NCBI GenBank assembly: GCA_947178105.1
Contig: CAMWXD010000005.1
Location: forward strand, 51,547-115,546
Direction: 5' to 3'
Source of the DNA: an uncultured Eubacterium sp.
GTDB taxonomy: Bacteria; Bacillota; Clostridia; Lachnospirales; Lachnospiraceae
DNA: 64,000 nucleotides
Part shown: piece after piece, positions 41,106-50,813 of the stretch
How positions within the stretch are numbered: position 1 is the first letter of the stretch
How the letters are laid out: each line of letters starts with the position of its first letter
The notes under the pieces: generated by a model
Seen by the model: only the letters and a program-made list of their open reading frames with translations
Databases searched by the model: none
Told to the model about the DNA's origin: nothing
Position numbers and translations under genes: made by a program

Positions 41106-44100
41106 CTACTCTATCGCAATCCGGCTGTTTACTCCGCCGTCCTTTTCCCGGCATTTTGTCACAATGATCTTTCGTTCGATCTGCTCTTTTAATTCCGAGA
41201 CATGGGAAATCACACCCACAAGCCGGTTTCCCTCTGTCAGCCGCACCAGCGCCTTCATTGCCTGCGAAAGCGCTTCTTCATCCAGCGAGCCAAACCCTTC
41301 GTCTACAAACATGGAATCCATCTGAATCCCGCCGGCATAAGACTGGATCTCATCAGACAGCCCCAGCGCCAGCGCCAGAGACGCTTCAAATGTCTCTCCG
41401 CCGGACAGTGTTTTGACACTGCGCTGCGTCGCATTATAATGGTCAATCACACACAGCTCCAACCCGACTTTTCCTTTCAGGCTGCCGCTGTCCTCCTCGC
41501 GCTTTAGCTCATACTGTCCGCTGCTCATCGTCATCAGCCGCAGATTGGCACGCCTTAAAATGCGGTCAAAATACGCCATCTGAACGTACGTTTCCAGTTC
41601 AATCTTCGGCTTTCCGTTCAGCGAACCGTTTGCAGTCTCTGACAGTGCGTGCACCCATATATACGTTTCTTCCACCGAGGCAATATCCGCCTGTTTTTCT
41701 TTTACTTTCCGGTAAATATCCCTGTTTACCGAATAGGCATGGTTTTTCTCATCCCTGCGTACACGCAGCCTTGCCTTTTCCTGCAATAGCTGTTCTTTTC
41801 TTTCCAGCACCGCAGCTTCCTGCATATCCGCTGCCTCTCCGGCATCGTTTAGCTGGCTCTTAATCGTTTCAATCGCTGCCAGCAGCCGTTCCGTTTTCGT
41901 CTGACAGCCCGTATACTGCTGCTGCGCCTTATCCAGCGTTTCTTCCAGCGTTTTTTTCCTTATTGTAAGCGCCTTAATCTGTGCTTGTGCCTGCTCCTTT
42001 TGTTCCGTTCCCAACTGCTGCAAGAAATTTTCTATTTTTTCTGCCCTTGCCTGTATCTGCGCCTTTTTTCGCTCCAATAAGACTTCCGTTTGCTGGATTT
42101 GGTCTGCAAGAAGCCGAAGCTGCTTTTGCAGTTCGGGGATTTGTGTTTCCAGCAGTTGTTTTCTCGCCAGCTTTTTCTCAGTGTCCGAAATCTGATTGAC
42201 AAGCTGCTCCAGCTCCCCTGCCGCTTCCGCCAACGCTTTTTCCGCCTGTTCCGTCAGCGCTTTTTCTGCTGCGTCCTGCTGTAACTGTCCCAGCGTTTGC
42301 CGCAACTGCTTCTTTTTTTCTTCCCGCCTGTTTTTTACAACCTCCAGCTCCTTTTCCAGTTCCAAAAGCTGCTCCTGCCTGGATGCCAAACGCTGCTCTT
42401 TTTCCTGCTTCTGGGATTCCAATAAAGCTCGTTTGCTGATGTTCGCCTTGATGGCCTCGATATACTGCAAGGACGCCTGCTTAGATTCCTGCATCCTCCG
42501 CAGGCATTGATCCAGGCTTTCAGGCAGCGCTTGTTTCTGCGGCAACTGCAAGGCTGCTTGAGCATCCTCCAGGATCTTTGCTGCTTTTAGCAGGTCTAGT
42601 GAAACCTGTTTTTGCAGCGCCTTTTCCTGCCCGCTTATGGCGGCAAGCTGTTCCTGCATGTCCGCAGCCTGCTGGTTCAGCCGCTGCTTTTCCGCCTCTG
42701 CTCCCTCCGCCTGCTTTTCCAATTCATCCAGCCGCTTTTTGTCTGCCTGCGCCTGGCGCAGTTGCTCCTCATATTGATCCAATAGCTGCTGCAAATAAGC
42801 TTGTATCTGCGCTGTGTTTCCTGTAAGCTGTTCCGGGAGCGCAAGCTGGCTGATACTTTGCGCAAACTGCCTGCCTTTTTCCTCCAGTTTTCCGTTTACT
42901 GCCGCTGCCTCCTGGCTTTTTTGCTGCAAAGACTGGTTCTGTTTTTTCAGCTCTGCTTCGTTGTCAGCTAACAGCCCATCCAACTCTTCTTTTCGTATTT
43001 TTTGCTGCTGTGCCGCTTTTACTGCTGCTTTCAGCTCTTTTTCCGCTGCCTTTAGCTGCCGCTGTTTTTCCAAAAGCTGATCCTGCCACTCTTTTTGCGT
43101 CTCTTTATTGTTCCCGAATAACACCTCCGCCAGTTCTTCCGCCGACTGCCTTTGTTCTGCAAGTCGCTCAGCCAGATGCCCAGCCTGTACGCTCAGTCGT
43201 TCTGTCTTTGTGTGCAGCAGGTCAAGCTGTTCTTTTTCCCGCTCCAGCTCCTCCCTTTTCGGTACGGTATCCGGCACCCTGGCAAGCAGCGGATGATGCT
43301 CGGAACCGCAGACCGGACAATGCTCTCCTTCTTTTAGCCCGCGTGCCAAAATCCCCGCCTGGGCATCCAAAAAACACTGTTCCATCTCACGGTAGCGGGC
43401 TGCTGCCTGCTCTTTTTCCTGCGCCGCTTTGCGGTATGCTTCCTGGGCAGCCAGCAGCTCTTCCTGCCGCTTTGCGGACAGCTCCAACTGCCTTGAAAGC
43501 TCTGCATGAACCTTTTTTTGCTCTGAGAGCTCTTTGTTCTGCTGCTCCAGCTTGAAAAGCAGCGCATCTGCATCCTTTGCCTGTTCCCATTCATCTTTCC
43601 ATCGTTCCAGTTGCTTTTGCTGCTGTTCAAACTGCGCAAGCATCTGTACATAGGCATTTTTTTGCCGCTCGGCTTCTTGTTCCAGGACAGCAATACTGTT
43701 TGCCTGCTCCTGAAACATCTGAAGGTTGAACGCTGCTTCTTTTGCTCTCTCGCCAGCCTGCACCTTCCGTTCGCCTGCATTTTTTAACTGCTCCAGTTCT
43801 TCGCTTCGCCTGTCCGCCGCCTGCTCCATCCTTGCCTTTCGCCTGGCAAGCTCTTCCTGCGCTTTCTTTATCTGCGCCGTTTCCTTTGCAGCCGCTTGCT
43901 GCTCCTCTTGCTCTCTTGACAACACACCTTGCTGCTCTTCCAGTTTTTGCTTGAGCTCCTGCGCCTGTAAGAGCAGATTGTCCTCGCCTTCCAGCCGGCG
44001 GATCTGTTCCAAAAGCTCCTGCACCTGTTCTGCAATCTGCGCTGCCTGTTTTGTCTCAACTGCGATCTGTTCTGTCGTTTTTTGTTCTTTCTGCACTTCT

Positions 44101-45362
44101 GCCAGCAGCTCCTCCCGCTGCTGGCGGATGCTGTTCAGGCTGCGTACAGTATCCGCTTTTTGACGCTCCAAGCGCTCCTTTTCTTCCCCGGCAGCCGAAA
44201 GCCCCTGCAGCTTTTGCGTATACGCCTGCAACTGCTGGTCCAACTGCTGCCTGCGTGCGCCCAGCTCTTCTCTAAGCCCGTTTTCTTTTTCCATCGTCTG
44301 TGTATCCGCCTGCTGCGCGTCTTTTTCTGCCTGCAAGCTGTCAAACAAAAGCAAATGATCCTGCTGTTCTTTTATTTTCAGTGCAAGCGGCGCACATTCC
44401 TGTGCCTCCTGCTGCGCCTTTTGCAGACGTTCTTTTGCAAGCGCAAGCTCCGGCTGCTGCTCTTTTAGCGCCAGCTCATTTGCCGCCAGTTTTTCCCGCT
44501 GCTCTTTTATTTTATGGATATTGCCGATCAACTGGTCTTCTTTTTGGATCTGCGCTTCCAGCTTTTCCGTTTTTTCATCCAAGGCTGCGACCGCAGCCTG
44601 CTCCTCTATGCACATCTGCTCCAACACATCCAAGCCCTCGGCAATCCTGCCGTCAAATTTTCCCTCGCTGAGCTTTTGCATCCGCTCTGCCGCCGGCGTA
44701 TCATCCCCGCAAAGAATGCTTTCCATATATTGGTTGATGCTGCGTTTTAATTCCTCATACGCACGCCGTTTATCCCCCTCTGCCGCTTTGAGCTGCTCCT
44801 GCAAATTTTTGTACATGCCCGTCTTAAAAATCTGGCGGAAGATCCCGATCCGTTCCTCTGTCCCCGCCAGCAAAAGCTTCTGAAAATCTCCCTGCGCAAT
44901 CATCGCGATCTGCGCAAACTGCCTGCGGTCAAGCCCGATCAGCTCTGTTACTGCCTTTGTAACCTCCTTCGCTTTTGTCACAGGCGCGCGTCCGTCCGTT
45001 TCTGGATAAGTAAGCTCCGCTTCCGCCCTTTGCAGCGTATATCCCGTCCCCCTGCCCTTTGGGCGCATATATTCAGGATTGCGCCTTACCGTATAACGCT
45101 TTCCCCGATAATCAAACGTTAGCTTTACATAAGTCGGCACATCCTCCTTTGCATATTTGCTGCGAAACATCTCCGCCCTGCGCACCTCGCCGCTGGCTTC
45201 CCCGTACAGTGCAAACGAGATCGCGTCAAAGATCGTCGTCTTGCCGGCTCCCGTATCTCCGGTAATCAGGTATAAGCCCTGGGCGCCGAATTGTTCAAAA
45301 TCAATCTCCGTCTCACCCGCATACGGCCCAAAGGCGCTTAACAATAGTCTTACAGGTTTCAT
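41106..45362 (-). CDS. sbcC: Exonuclease subunit SbcC (Rad50-like), unusually long
   Basis: A 1418-residue SMC-like ATPase that with SbcD cuts hairpins and DNA ends blocked by protein. Walker A GDTGAGKTTIFDAI (about residue 34), long Gln/Glu-rich coiled coil, zinc hook CPVCGSEHHP (about residue 681), second coil arm, signature SGGETFEASLALALGLSDEI, Walker B MFVDEGFGSLD. Typical SbcC is about 1000-1050 residues; the extra length is in the coils. GGGAG precedes ATG. It follows sbcD by 28 bp. Confidence 0.9.
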   Translation of the reverse strand: MKPVRLLLSAFGPYAGETEIDFEQFGAQGLYLITGDTGAGKTTIFDAISFALYGEASGEVRRAEMFRSKYAKEDVPTYVKLTFDYRGKRYTVRRNPEYMRPKGRGTGYTLQRAEAELTYPETDGRAPVTKAKEVTKAVTELIGLDRRQFAQIAMIAQGDFQKLLLAGTEERIGIFRQIFKTGMYKNLQEQLKAAEGDKRRAYEELKRSINQYMESILCGDDTPAAERMQKLSEGKFDGRIAEGLDVLEQMCIEEQAAVAALDEKTEKLEAQIQKEDQLIGNIHKIKEQREKLAANELALKEQQPELALAKERLQKAQQEAQECAPLALKIKEQQDHLLLFDSLQAEKDAQQADTQTMEKENGLREELGARRQQLDQQLQAYTQKLQGLSAAGEEKERLERQKADTVRSLNSIRQQREELLAEVQKEQKTTEQIAVETKQAAQIAEQVQELLEQIRRLEGEDNLLLQAQELKQKLEEQQGVLSREQEEQQAAAKETAQIKKAQEELARRKARMEQAADRRSEELEQLKNAGERKVQAGERAKEAAFNLQMFQEQANSIAVLEQEAERQKNAYVQMLAQFEQQQKQLERWKDEWEQAKDADALLFKLEQQNKELSEQKKVHAELSRQLELSAKRQEELLAAQEAYRKAAQEKEQAAARYREMEQCFLDAQAGILARGLKEGEHCPVCGSEHHPLLARVPDTVPKREELEREKEQLDLLHTKTERLSVQAGHLAERLAEQRQSAEELAEVLFGNNKETQKEWQDQLLEKQRQLKAAEKELKAAVKAAQQQKIRKEELDGLLADNEAELKKQNQSLQQKSQEAAAVNGKLEEKGRQFAQSISQLALPEQLTGNTAQIQAYLQQLLDQYEEQLRQAQADKKRLDELEKQAEGAEAEKQRLNQQAADMQEQLAAISGQEKALQKQVSLDLLKAAKILEDAQAALQLPQKQALPESLDQCLRRMQESKQASLQYIEAIKANISKRALLESQKQEKEQRLASRQEQLLELEKELEVVKNRREEKKKQLRQTLGQLQQDAAEKALTEQAEKALAEAAGELEQLVNQISDTEKKLARKQLLETQIPELQKQLRLLADQIQQTEVLLERKKAQIQARAEKIENFLQQLGTEQKEQAQAQIKALTIRKKTLEETLDKAQQQYTGCQTKTERLLAAIETIKSQLNDAGEAADMQEAAVLERKEQLLQEKARLRVRRDEKNHAYSVNRDIYRKVKEKQADIASVEETYIWVHALSETANGSLNGKPKIELETYVQMAYFDRILRRANLRLMTMSSGQYELKREEDSGSLKGKVGLELCVIDHYNATQRSVKTLSGGETFEASLALALGLSDEIQSYAGGIQMDSMFVDEGFGSLDEEALSQAMKALVRLTEGNRLVGVISHVSELKEQIERKIIVTKCREKDGGVNSRIAIE

Positions 45363-45390
45363 AGTGTTCTCCCTTATCTTATATAGTCCT

Positions 45391-46551
45391 TTACCGTAGT
45401 TCCTCTAAAAGCGTTCTGACAAATTCTGTCTGCTCCCGGCTCATCGGCTGGTTATTTTGCAGCTCGTAAAATTCCGCAAACAATTCCAGCTCTGACTTTT
45501 GCTGCACGCCCTCTGTCATTTCCACCGCCTGGTTTTGCTTTGTCCTGCTGTTGTCATAGGCCAACTGCATCAGATTCGGGTAAATGACACGCAGCTTTGC
45601 CAATCCGTCCGGCACGTCCTCCTCATCGGTCAGTGTGATCTGCAAATAATCCTCTGTGCTGCTGTTTTGATAATACGAACGCGCCGTCACTTCCAGATAC
45701 GTCCCCCGTATTTTGCGCATATCATGCAGCGGCACAAGCGGAACGGTATCCAGCATCACCTGTCCCTTTTCCCTGCATTCGATCACGACTACCGCTTTCA
45801 CCTGATCTGCTTCCGAAAACGAATATTTCAGCGGCGTCCCGCAGTAGCGCACCGTCTCCCGCTTCACTGCCTGCGGGCTGTGGATATGCCCCAATGCCAC
45901 ATAATCAAATGCATCAAATACTTCTGCATCCACATTGTCCAGCCCGCCAACCGCTACCTCCTCGGAATCGCATCTGCCCGCGCCGGTCACGAACTGGTGC
46001 GCAACTAAAAGATTACGCTTTTGGGGATCTATCTCCATCCTGGCAACCGCTGTCTTTACTGCATCATGATAGCTTTCCGGCAGCGCCATTTCCCTGTTTG
46101 CGCCATGCTCTTTCCTGGCTTCCTTTTCCAAAACATGGCGCACGACGGCAGGCTTGATAAAGGGCAGCAAATGCAGATACAGCTCCCCGTATTCATCTGT
46201 CAAAGCAATCTTTGCAGCCGCCCCGTCATAAACCGGAGATACATACACGCCCCTTCCGCTCATAAGCTGTGCGCCGAACGCAATCCGCTCCGGCGAATCA
46301 TGATTGCCGCTGACTGCAAACACTTTGACCTGCCGGTCGGCAAGCCTTGTTAAAAACTGGTCAAATACTTTTACGGCTTCGGCAGGCGGGACAGGTTTGT
46401 CATAAATATCACCCGCAATGATCACGCCGTCCACCTGCTTTTCCTGTGCGATTTCCAATATCTGATTTAAAATGTAAATCTGATCATCCAGCATCGAAAA
46501 TTCATTGATCCTTTTTCCGAGATGAAGATCTGAGATGTGTAAAAATTTCAT
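45391..46551 (-). CDS. sbcD: Exonuclease subunit SbcD (Mre11-like)
   Basis: A 386-residue metallophosphoesterase nuclease: FLHISDLHLGKRINEFSM (DxH), IIAGDIYDKPVPP (GD), VSGNHDSPERI (GNHD), LVAHQFVTGAG (H), LGHIHSPQ (GHxH), followed by the capping domain. GAGG precedes the ATG. First gene of the sbcDC operon. Confidence 0.95.
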   Translation of the reverse strand: MKFLHISDLHLGKRINEFSMLDDQIYILNQILEIAQEKQVDGVIIAGDIYDKPVPPAEAVKVFDQFLTRLADRQVKVFAVSGNHDSPERIAFGAQLMSGRGVYVSPVYDGAAAKIALTDEYGELYLHLLPFIKPAVVRHVLEKEARKEHGANREMALPESYHDAVKTAVARMEIDPQKRNLLVAHQFVTGAGRCDSEEVAVGGLDNVDAEVFDAFDYVALGHIHSPQAVKRETVRYCGTPLKYSFSEADQVKAVVVIECREKGQVMLDTVPLVPLHDMRKIRGTYLEVTARSYYQNSSTEDYLQITLTDEEDVPDGLAKLRVIYPNLMQLAYDNSRTKQNQAVEMTEGVQQKSELELFAEFYELQNNQPMSREQTEFVRTLLEELR

Positions 46552-46578
46552 AGTTTTCCTCTTTCTGCAAATAAAATG

Positions 46579-46992
46579 TTAACCTGGAATCGTTGCTAAA
46601 AAAACTTCCGGGGATATTGCAGGAACTTCTGATCCAATAAAATCTGCTTCATTTCTTGTAAGAATATATTTGGCACATACACTTTTCGCACATCTGTCCT
46701 GTAAGCAATCCTCAAAGTCTTTAAACTCTGCCATTTCAATCGCTTTTAGCACCTCTTCATGCTTCACACTGATTACTTTCAGAAACCCACACAAATCAAC
46801 AAGCCACTTTCTTCGCTTTTGTTCTGGTATTTTCCTCATAATATACCACAGATTCGGAATGGAATGAAAAGCAATATAACCAGATAATTCTCCATTGGCA
46901 CACATAGCGATAATCTTTGATGATGCATGAAAAAATGGCTCTCTTGTAATTAAAAAATCAATAATCACATTCGTATCAATTAATATGTTCAT
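46579..46992 (-). CDS. PIN-domain toxin (VapC-like)
   Basis: About 137 residues: MNILIDTNVIIDFLITREPF (first Asp), a middle Glu (HEEVLKAIEMAEFKDFEDCL; second acidic cluster) and ILTRNEADF (third acidic residue). The catalytic Asp/Glu set appears complete. ATG 46992 lies within the end of the antitoxin gene. PIN toxins cleave tRNA or rRNA; target unknown. Confidence 0.8.
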   Translation of the reverse strand: MNILIDTNVIIDFLITREPFFHASSKIIAMCANGELSGYIAFHSIPNLWYIMRKIPEQKRRKWLVDLCGFLKVISVKHEEVLKAIEMAEFKDFEDCLQDRCAKSVCAKYILTRNEADFIGSEVPAISPEVFLATIPG

Positions 46993-47230
46993 ATCTTGAT
47001 TTTTTTGCCTCCTCCAATTCATATTCTGGATCAAAATTATTTGGCAAATATTGCTTAATTTCTGATCTTGCAGCATCTAATCGCTTAAAAGCCTGCATCC
47101 CTGCATCTTCCTCCTTTGAATCATCAGCATCCTGAAGCATCCATCTTTGCATAATTTCTATTAAAAAACTTATATTTTCATCTGACAGCCTGCTTATCAA
47201 ATGCACTGCCTGTTGTTGTAATTCTGACAT
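46976..47230 (-). CDS. Antitoxin-like partner of the PIN toxin
   Basis: 84 residues, starting MSELQQQAVHLISRLSDENI, acidic and helical, with an acidic middle (DADDSKEEDAG) and a C-terminal tail (DPEYELEEAKKSRYEHIN) likely to wrap the toxin. ATG 47230 follows GGAGATTAG. It overlaps the toxin gene by 17 bp, the usual layout of such pairs. The DNA-binding fold is not clear. Confidence 0.65.
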   Translation of the reverse strand: MSELQQQAVHLISRLSDENISFLIEIMQRWMLQDADDSKEEDAGMQAFKRLDAARSEIKQYLPNNFDPEYELEEAKKSRYEHIN

Positions 47231-47415
47231 AATTTCTAATCTCCTTTCTGTTTCGTGATAATTGCTCAAACGTAAACAACACCCACACAGCAATCTAACC
47301 ACGCCTGCTTTGTACTTACTATATCCTCATCTAAATATACTCGATCTGCCTTCATTGCGCAACTTTATTTTCCCGCGCTTTGCAGCCGTTTCTTCTATAT
47401 GCCATAGCTAAAAAA
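47231..47415. other. Intergenic stretch before the PIN module
   Basis: No ORF with an SD is seen on either strand. It should contain the promoter of the PIN toxin-antitoxin pair on the minus strand, but I cannot pick out a convincing -35/-10. Confidence 0.3.
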
Positions 47416-47453
47416 GTATGCTCCATCGGATATCCACATCCCATGAAGCATAC
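47416..47453 (-). terminator. Terminator of the 47557-48372 gene
   Basis: On the minus strand AAGTATGCTTCAT and ATGGAGCATACTT pair (with one G-U), with GGATGTGGATATCC between them, followed by TTTT. It would end the minus-strand gene at 47557. Confidence 0.65.
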
Positions 47454-47556
47454 TTCCTGTCATCTGTTTCTTTTCTTCATCCGCCAATCCGCCAACTCAT
47501 ACACGGGTTCCTCTGTCAGTCAGAACCGCTTTGCTCTCCATTCGGGCCAAGCAATT

Positions 47557-48372
47557 TTATGAAATCGGCGTTGCAAGCGCTTCTTCATACCTCTTTAACG
47601 CTTCCTGATACACATTATGCGGGACTGCAAAACGATTGCCCGCTTCCGTGATCCTGTCATTTCTGACCTCACATTTTGTTCCGTTAACCTGAAATGTCCT
47701 GTCTGTATCGACTCCCAATTCACGAAGCAGACACAACAGCATCGGTGTGGTTTCCTGATCGATCTTATCAGGCATCCACTGCTTGCCGGCAAAGCGGATA
47801 AACGCGTCCAGCCCATATGCCAACTGTCTCGCCTTATGGTCCTGCTCCTTGCTGCCGCTTCCCAGCCCATCAATTCTGATGTGGCCTTCTTCTACTTTCA
47901 GGCTGTAACCGTTTCCCAGGTCAATTACATCTCCTACGGCGAACTGGATACTGTTGTCGGACATCCCATAAGCCCGTGATTGCAGTGTTTGATACAACGC
48001 ACTGCTTACTTCCGCCGCATCAATATACGTAAATACATTCATATCATAAGCTTTAAATACGTTTTCTCCATTCACTGAAAACTGAGTCGTTACCGCATCC
48101 TCAATATTGCAGGTAATTTCATATTCATCTCCATCCTGCCCATGAAAAATGTCTTTGATCCCCTTATGCCCGGATTGAAAAAACATCAGCATCGCGTTCA
48201 GGTCACTTTTTTTCCTCTTGTCAAATCCATTCAAGGTACTCGCCGGATTGTCTGTGAGATCACCGTTAAAATAATCCACGAAATCATCTGCGGAGCCATC
48301 TTTGGTGGATAATTTGCCTGTTTTGGCATTATAAATATAAGTACTGCTGCTGCCTGTGCCATTTACCTGCAT
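47557..48372 (-). CDS. Conserved-looking hypothetical protein
   Basis: 271 residues, soluble, no signal peptide. It starts MQVNGTGSSSTYIYNAKTGK and has the acidic segment DDFVDYFNGDLTDNPASTL; the N-terminal style recalls low-complexity anchors seen on flagellar-type proteins, but that is weak. The middle has a beta-rich stretch (VGDVIDLGNGYSLKVEEGHI). AAGGAAGGG precedes ATG; a terminator follows. Single gene; I do not recognise the family. Confidence 0.6.
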   Translation of the reverse strand: MQVNGTGSSSTYIYNAKTGKLSTKDGSADDFVDYFNGDLTDNPASTLNGFDKRKKSDLNAMLMFFQSGHKGIKDIFHGQDGDEYEITCNIEDAVTTQFSVNGENVFKAYDMNVFTYIDAAEVSSALYQTLQSRAYGMSDNSIQFAVGDVIDLGNGYSLKVEEGHIRIDGLGSGSKEQDHKARQLAYGLDAFIRFAGKQWMPDKIDQETTPMLLCLLRELGVDTDRTFQVNGTKCEVRNDRITEAGNRFAVPHNVYQEALKRYEEALATPIS

Positions 48373-48655
48373 ATGATCGTTCCCTTCCTTTCTGTTTTTT
48401 CAGCGTTTCGCTGCTTTTTGTAATGTTTCTCATCCCTGCTGTTTAAAACTTTCCTCCTTTCTTGCAAGCTCGTATCACCCGTAATGGCAAAGCATACAAA
48501 CACCAGCCATTACTTGACTGTTATTTTATCATAATTGTACCATTCAGGCAATATAAATTCAAATTTCCACCCCTTCTCCCCCAAAGTATGATATAATACA
48601 AGTTACGTGTTTGAATATTCATTCCCGAATCGAAAAAGAAAGGACACTTTACAAA

Positions 48656-50017
48656 ATGGAAAGAGAAAAACTAGGATCGCGCATGGGATTTATTTTATTA
48701 TCCGCAGGCTGCGCAATCGGAATCGGCAATGTATGGCGCTTCCCTTATGTCGCGGGAGCCTACGGCGGAGGGGCATTTGTGCTTTGTTACCTGTTTTTCC
48801 TCGTTATTATGGGTATACCTGTGATGACAATGGAATTTGCAGTCGGCAGGGCAAGCCGCAAAAGCATTATCCGAAGCTTCCATGAACTGGAACAGCCGGG
48901 GCAGAAATGGCATCTGCATGGTTATCTTGGAATGGCTGGAAACTATTTGCTGATGATGTTTTATACGACCGTAACCGGATGGATGCTCTATTACTTTTAC
49001 TCCATGCTGGCCGGAAGGTTTCAGGGAAAAAATACGGAGCAGGTCGGCGCAATGTTCCAGGATATGCTCGCCAGCCCGCAAATCCTGACAGGCAATATGC
49101 TCCTCGTTGTAGCTATCGGTATTTTGATCTGCTCGATGGGCCTGCAAAAGGGCGTGGAACGGATTACCAAAGTCATGATGAGCCTGCTGCTTGTCATTAT
49201 TATCGTGCTTGCCATACATAGCTGCATGTTAGAGGGCGGCGCGGAAGGCTTGAAGTTTTATCTGCTTCCTGATTTCTCCAAAATGCAAGAAGCAGGAATC
49301 TGGGCAACCGTATCTGCCGCGATGAACCAGGCGTTTTTTACTCTGAGCCTTGGCATCGGCTCTATGGGGATCTTTGGCAGCTATATTGACAAAAAACGCA
49401 GCCTTTTAGGCGAATCCGTCAATATTGCCGTTTTGGATACTTTTGTGGCAATCGTTTCGGGCCTGATTATTTTTCCGACCTGCTTTGCGTTTGGCATCAG
49501 CCCTGACCAGGGGCCAAGCCTGATTTTTGTCACGCTGCCAAATATTTTTAACAACATGACAGGCGGACGGATCTGGGGCACGCTGTTTTTTGTATTTATG
49601 ACCTTTGCGGCATTTTCCACGATCATCGCTGTATTTGAAAATATTATCTCCTGCGGAATGGACTTGTTTGGCTGGAGCCGTAAAAAATCGTGCCTGTTTA
49701 ACCTGGCTGCGCTGATGGCATTATCCCTGCCATGCGCGCTCGGCTACAACCTGTGGTCTTCCTTCCAGCCGCTTGGAGAAGGCAGCGCCGTTTTGGATCT
49801 GGAAGATTTTCTTGTCAGCAACCTGATCCTGCCGATTGGTTCTCTGTGCTACCTGCTGTTTTGCGTGACACGGTTTGGATGGGGATTCGACAAATACCTC
49901 AAAGAAGCAAATACAGGTGAAGGATTCAAGATGCCGCGCCAAATCCGGTTTTATTTGACTTTTATTCTTCCGCTGCTACTGATTTTTTTAATTATCAAGG
50001 GGCTTTTAGACCGCTGA
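48656..50017 (+). CDS. Sodium-dependent transporter, NSS/SNF family
   Basis: 453 residues, about 12 helices. LGSRMGFILLSAGCAIGIGN followed by VWRFPYVAG is the TM1 signature with unwound Na+/substrate site; PVMTMEFAVGR follows in TM2, and SLGIGSMGIFGSYI in TM6-7. It imports amino acids or amines with Na+. ATG 48656 follows AAAGGA; an upstream ATG at 48611 has no SD. Confidence 0.9.
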   Translation: MEREKLGSRMGFILLSAGCAIGIGNVWRFPYVAGAYGGGAFVLCYLFFLVIMGIPVMTMEFAVGRASRKSIIRSFHELEQPGQKWHLHGYLGMAGNYLLMMFYTTVTGWMLYYFYSMLAGRFQGKNTEQVGAMFQDMLASPQILTGNMLLVVAIGILICSMGLQKGVERITKVMMSLLLVIIIVLAIHSCMLEGGAEGLKFYLLPDFSKMQEAGIWATVSAAMNQAFFTLSLGIGSMGIFGSYIDKKRSLLGESVNIAVLDTFVAIVSGLIIFPTCFAFGISPDQGPSLIFVTLPNIFNNMTGGRIWGTLFFVFMTFAAFSTIIAVFENIISCGMDLFGWSRKKSCLFNLAALMALSLPCALGYNLWSSFQPLGEGSAVLDLEDFLVSNLILPIGSLCYLLFCVTRFGWGFDKYLKEANTGEGFKMPRQIRFYLTFILPLLLIFLIIKGLLDR

Positions 50018-50030
50018 TGCAAAGCAGTTT

Positions 50031-50046
50031 ACAACTATGACACATC
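50031..50046 (+). promoter_or_regulatory. 16-bp box upstream of the 50114 regulator
   Basis: ACAACTATGACACATC at 50031-50046 matches ACAACTTAGACACATC (53320-53335) and ACAACTTCGAGACATC (53342-53357) upstream of the binding-protein gene. The shared box suggests that the 50114 regulator controls both its own operon and the importer. Confidence 0.6.
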
Positions 50047-50113
50047 TGTCCTGTATCATAACAGCAGTTGCGTCTGCCGCATAAAACAAATCAGGAAGGA
50101 TTTGCAAAAAGCC

Positions 50114-50794
50114 ATGCATATTTTAATTGTAGAAGACGATGAGGCAATTTCCAATTTACTTTACCAGGACTTAAGCGACGAGGGCTACGACTGTATGTGT
50201 GCCCTCGACGGCAGGCAGGCCGCTGACCTGCTGGAAGAAAACACCTGGTTTGACCTTGTATTGTTAGATATTATGCTGCCCGGCATCGACGGCTACGAGC
50301 TGTTAGAATATATCCGCCCTATGAATATTCCGGTTATTTTCCTGACCGCCAAAGGCGCGGTCAAAGACCGGATTTATGGGCTGAGGCAAGGCGCGGACGA
50401 CTATATTGTAAAGCCGTTCCAGACAGGCGAAGTGCTTGCCCGTATGGAAGCTGTGCTGCGCCGCTACGGAAAAAACAATTCCCTGCTGTCGTTTGCCAAT
50501 GTCACGGTAGACCTAAGCTCGCGGAAGGTATTCCAGGCTGTCAGTAACGACCAGCCTGAATCCAAAACAGAAATCGAGCTGACAGCAAAAGAATTTGACT
50601 TGCTGACAGAGCTAATCCGCAACAAAAATATCGCACAATACCGTGACAAGCTCTACGAAAAAGTATGGAACGAGCCGTTTTTCGGAGACACCCGCACGCT
50701 GGATACCCATATCCAGCGCCTGCGGAAAAAATTAGGCTGGGAATCTTACATCAAAACGGTATTCCGTATCGGCTACCGTTTGGAAGAATCCTAG
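50114..50794 (+). CDS. OmpR-family response regulator
   Basis: About 226 residues: D52 in LVLLDIMLPGIDGYE, TAKGA, IVKPFQ, and winged helix with QYRDKLYEKVWNE, HIQRLRKKLG and VFRIGYRLEE. ATG 50114 is chosen; a TTG at 50102 lies only 1 nt after AAGGA. It heads an operon with a kinase and a membrane-anchored protein. Confidence 0.85.
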   Translation: MHILIVEDDEAISNLLYQDLSDEGYDCMCALDGRQAADLLEENTWFDLVLLDIMLPGIDGYELLEYIRPMNIPVIFLTAKGAVKDRIYGLRQGADDYIVKPFQTGEVLARMEAVLRRYGKNNSLLSFANVTVDLSSRKVFQAVSNDQPESKTEIELTAKEFDLLTELIRNKNIAQYRDKLYEKVWNEPFFGDTRTLDTHIQRLRKKLGWESYIKTVFRIGYRLEES

Positions 50795-50813
50795 CAAAAG
50801 GGCAGGAACCTAT

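Noticed and set aside
41202..44883. Many plus-strand ORFs opposite sbcC
   Set aside because: They are Cys/Pro/Ser-rich shadows of the Gln/Glu-rich coiled-coil codons and lack RBSs.
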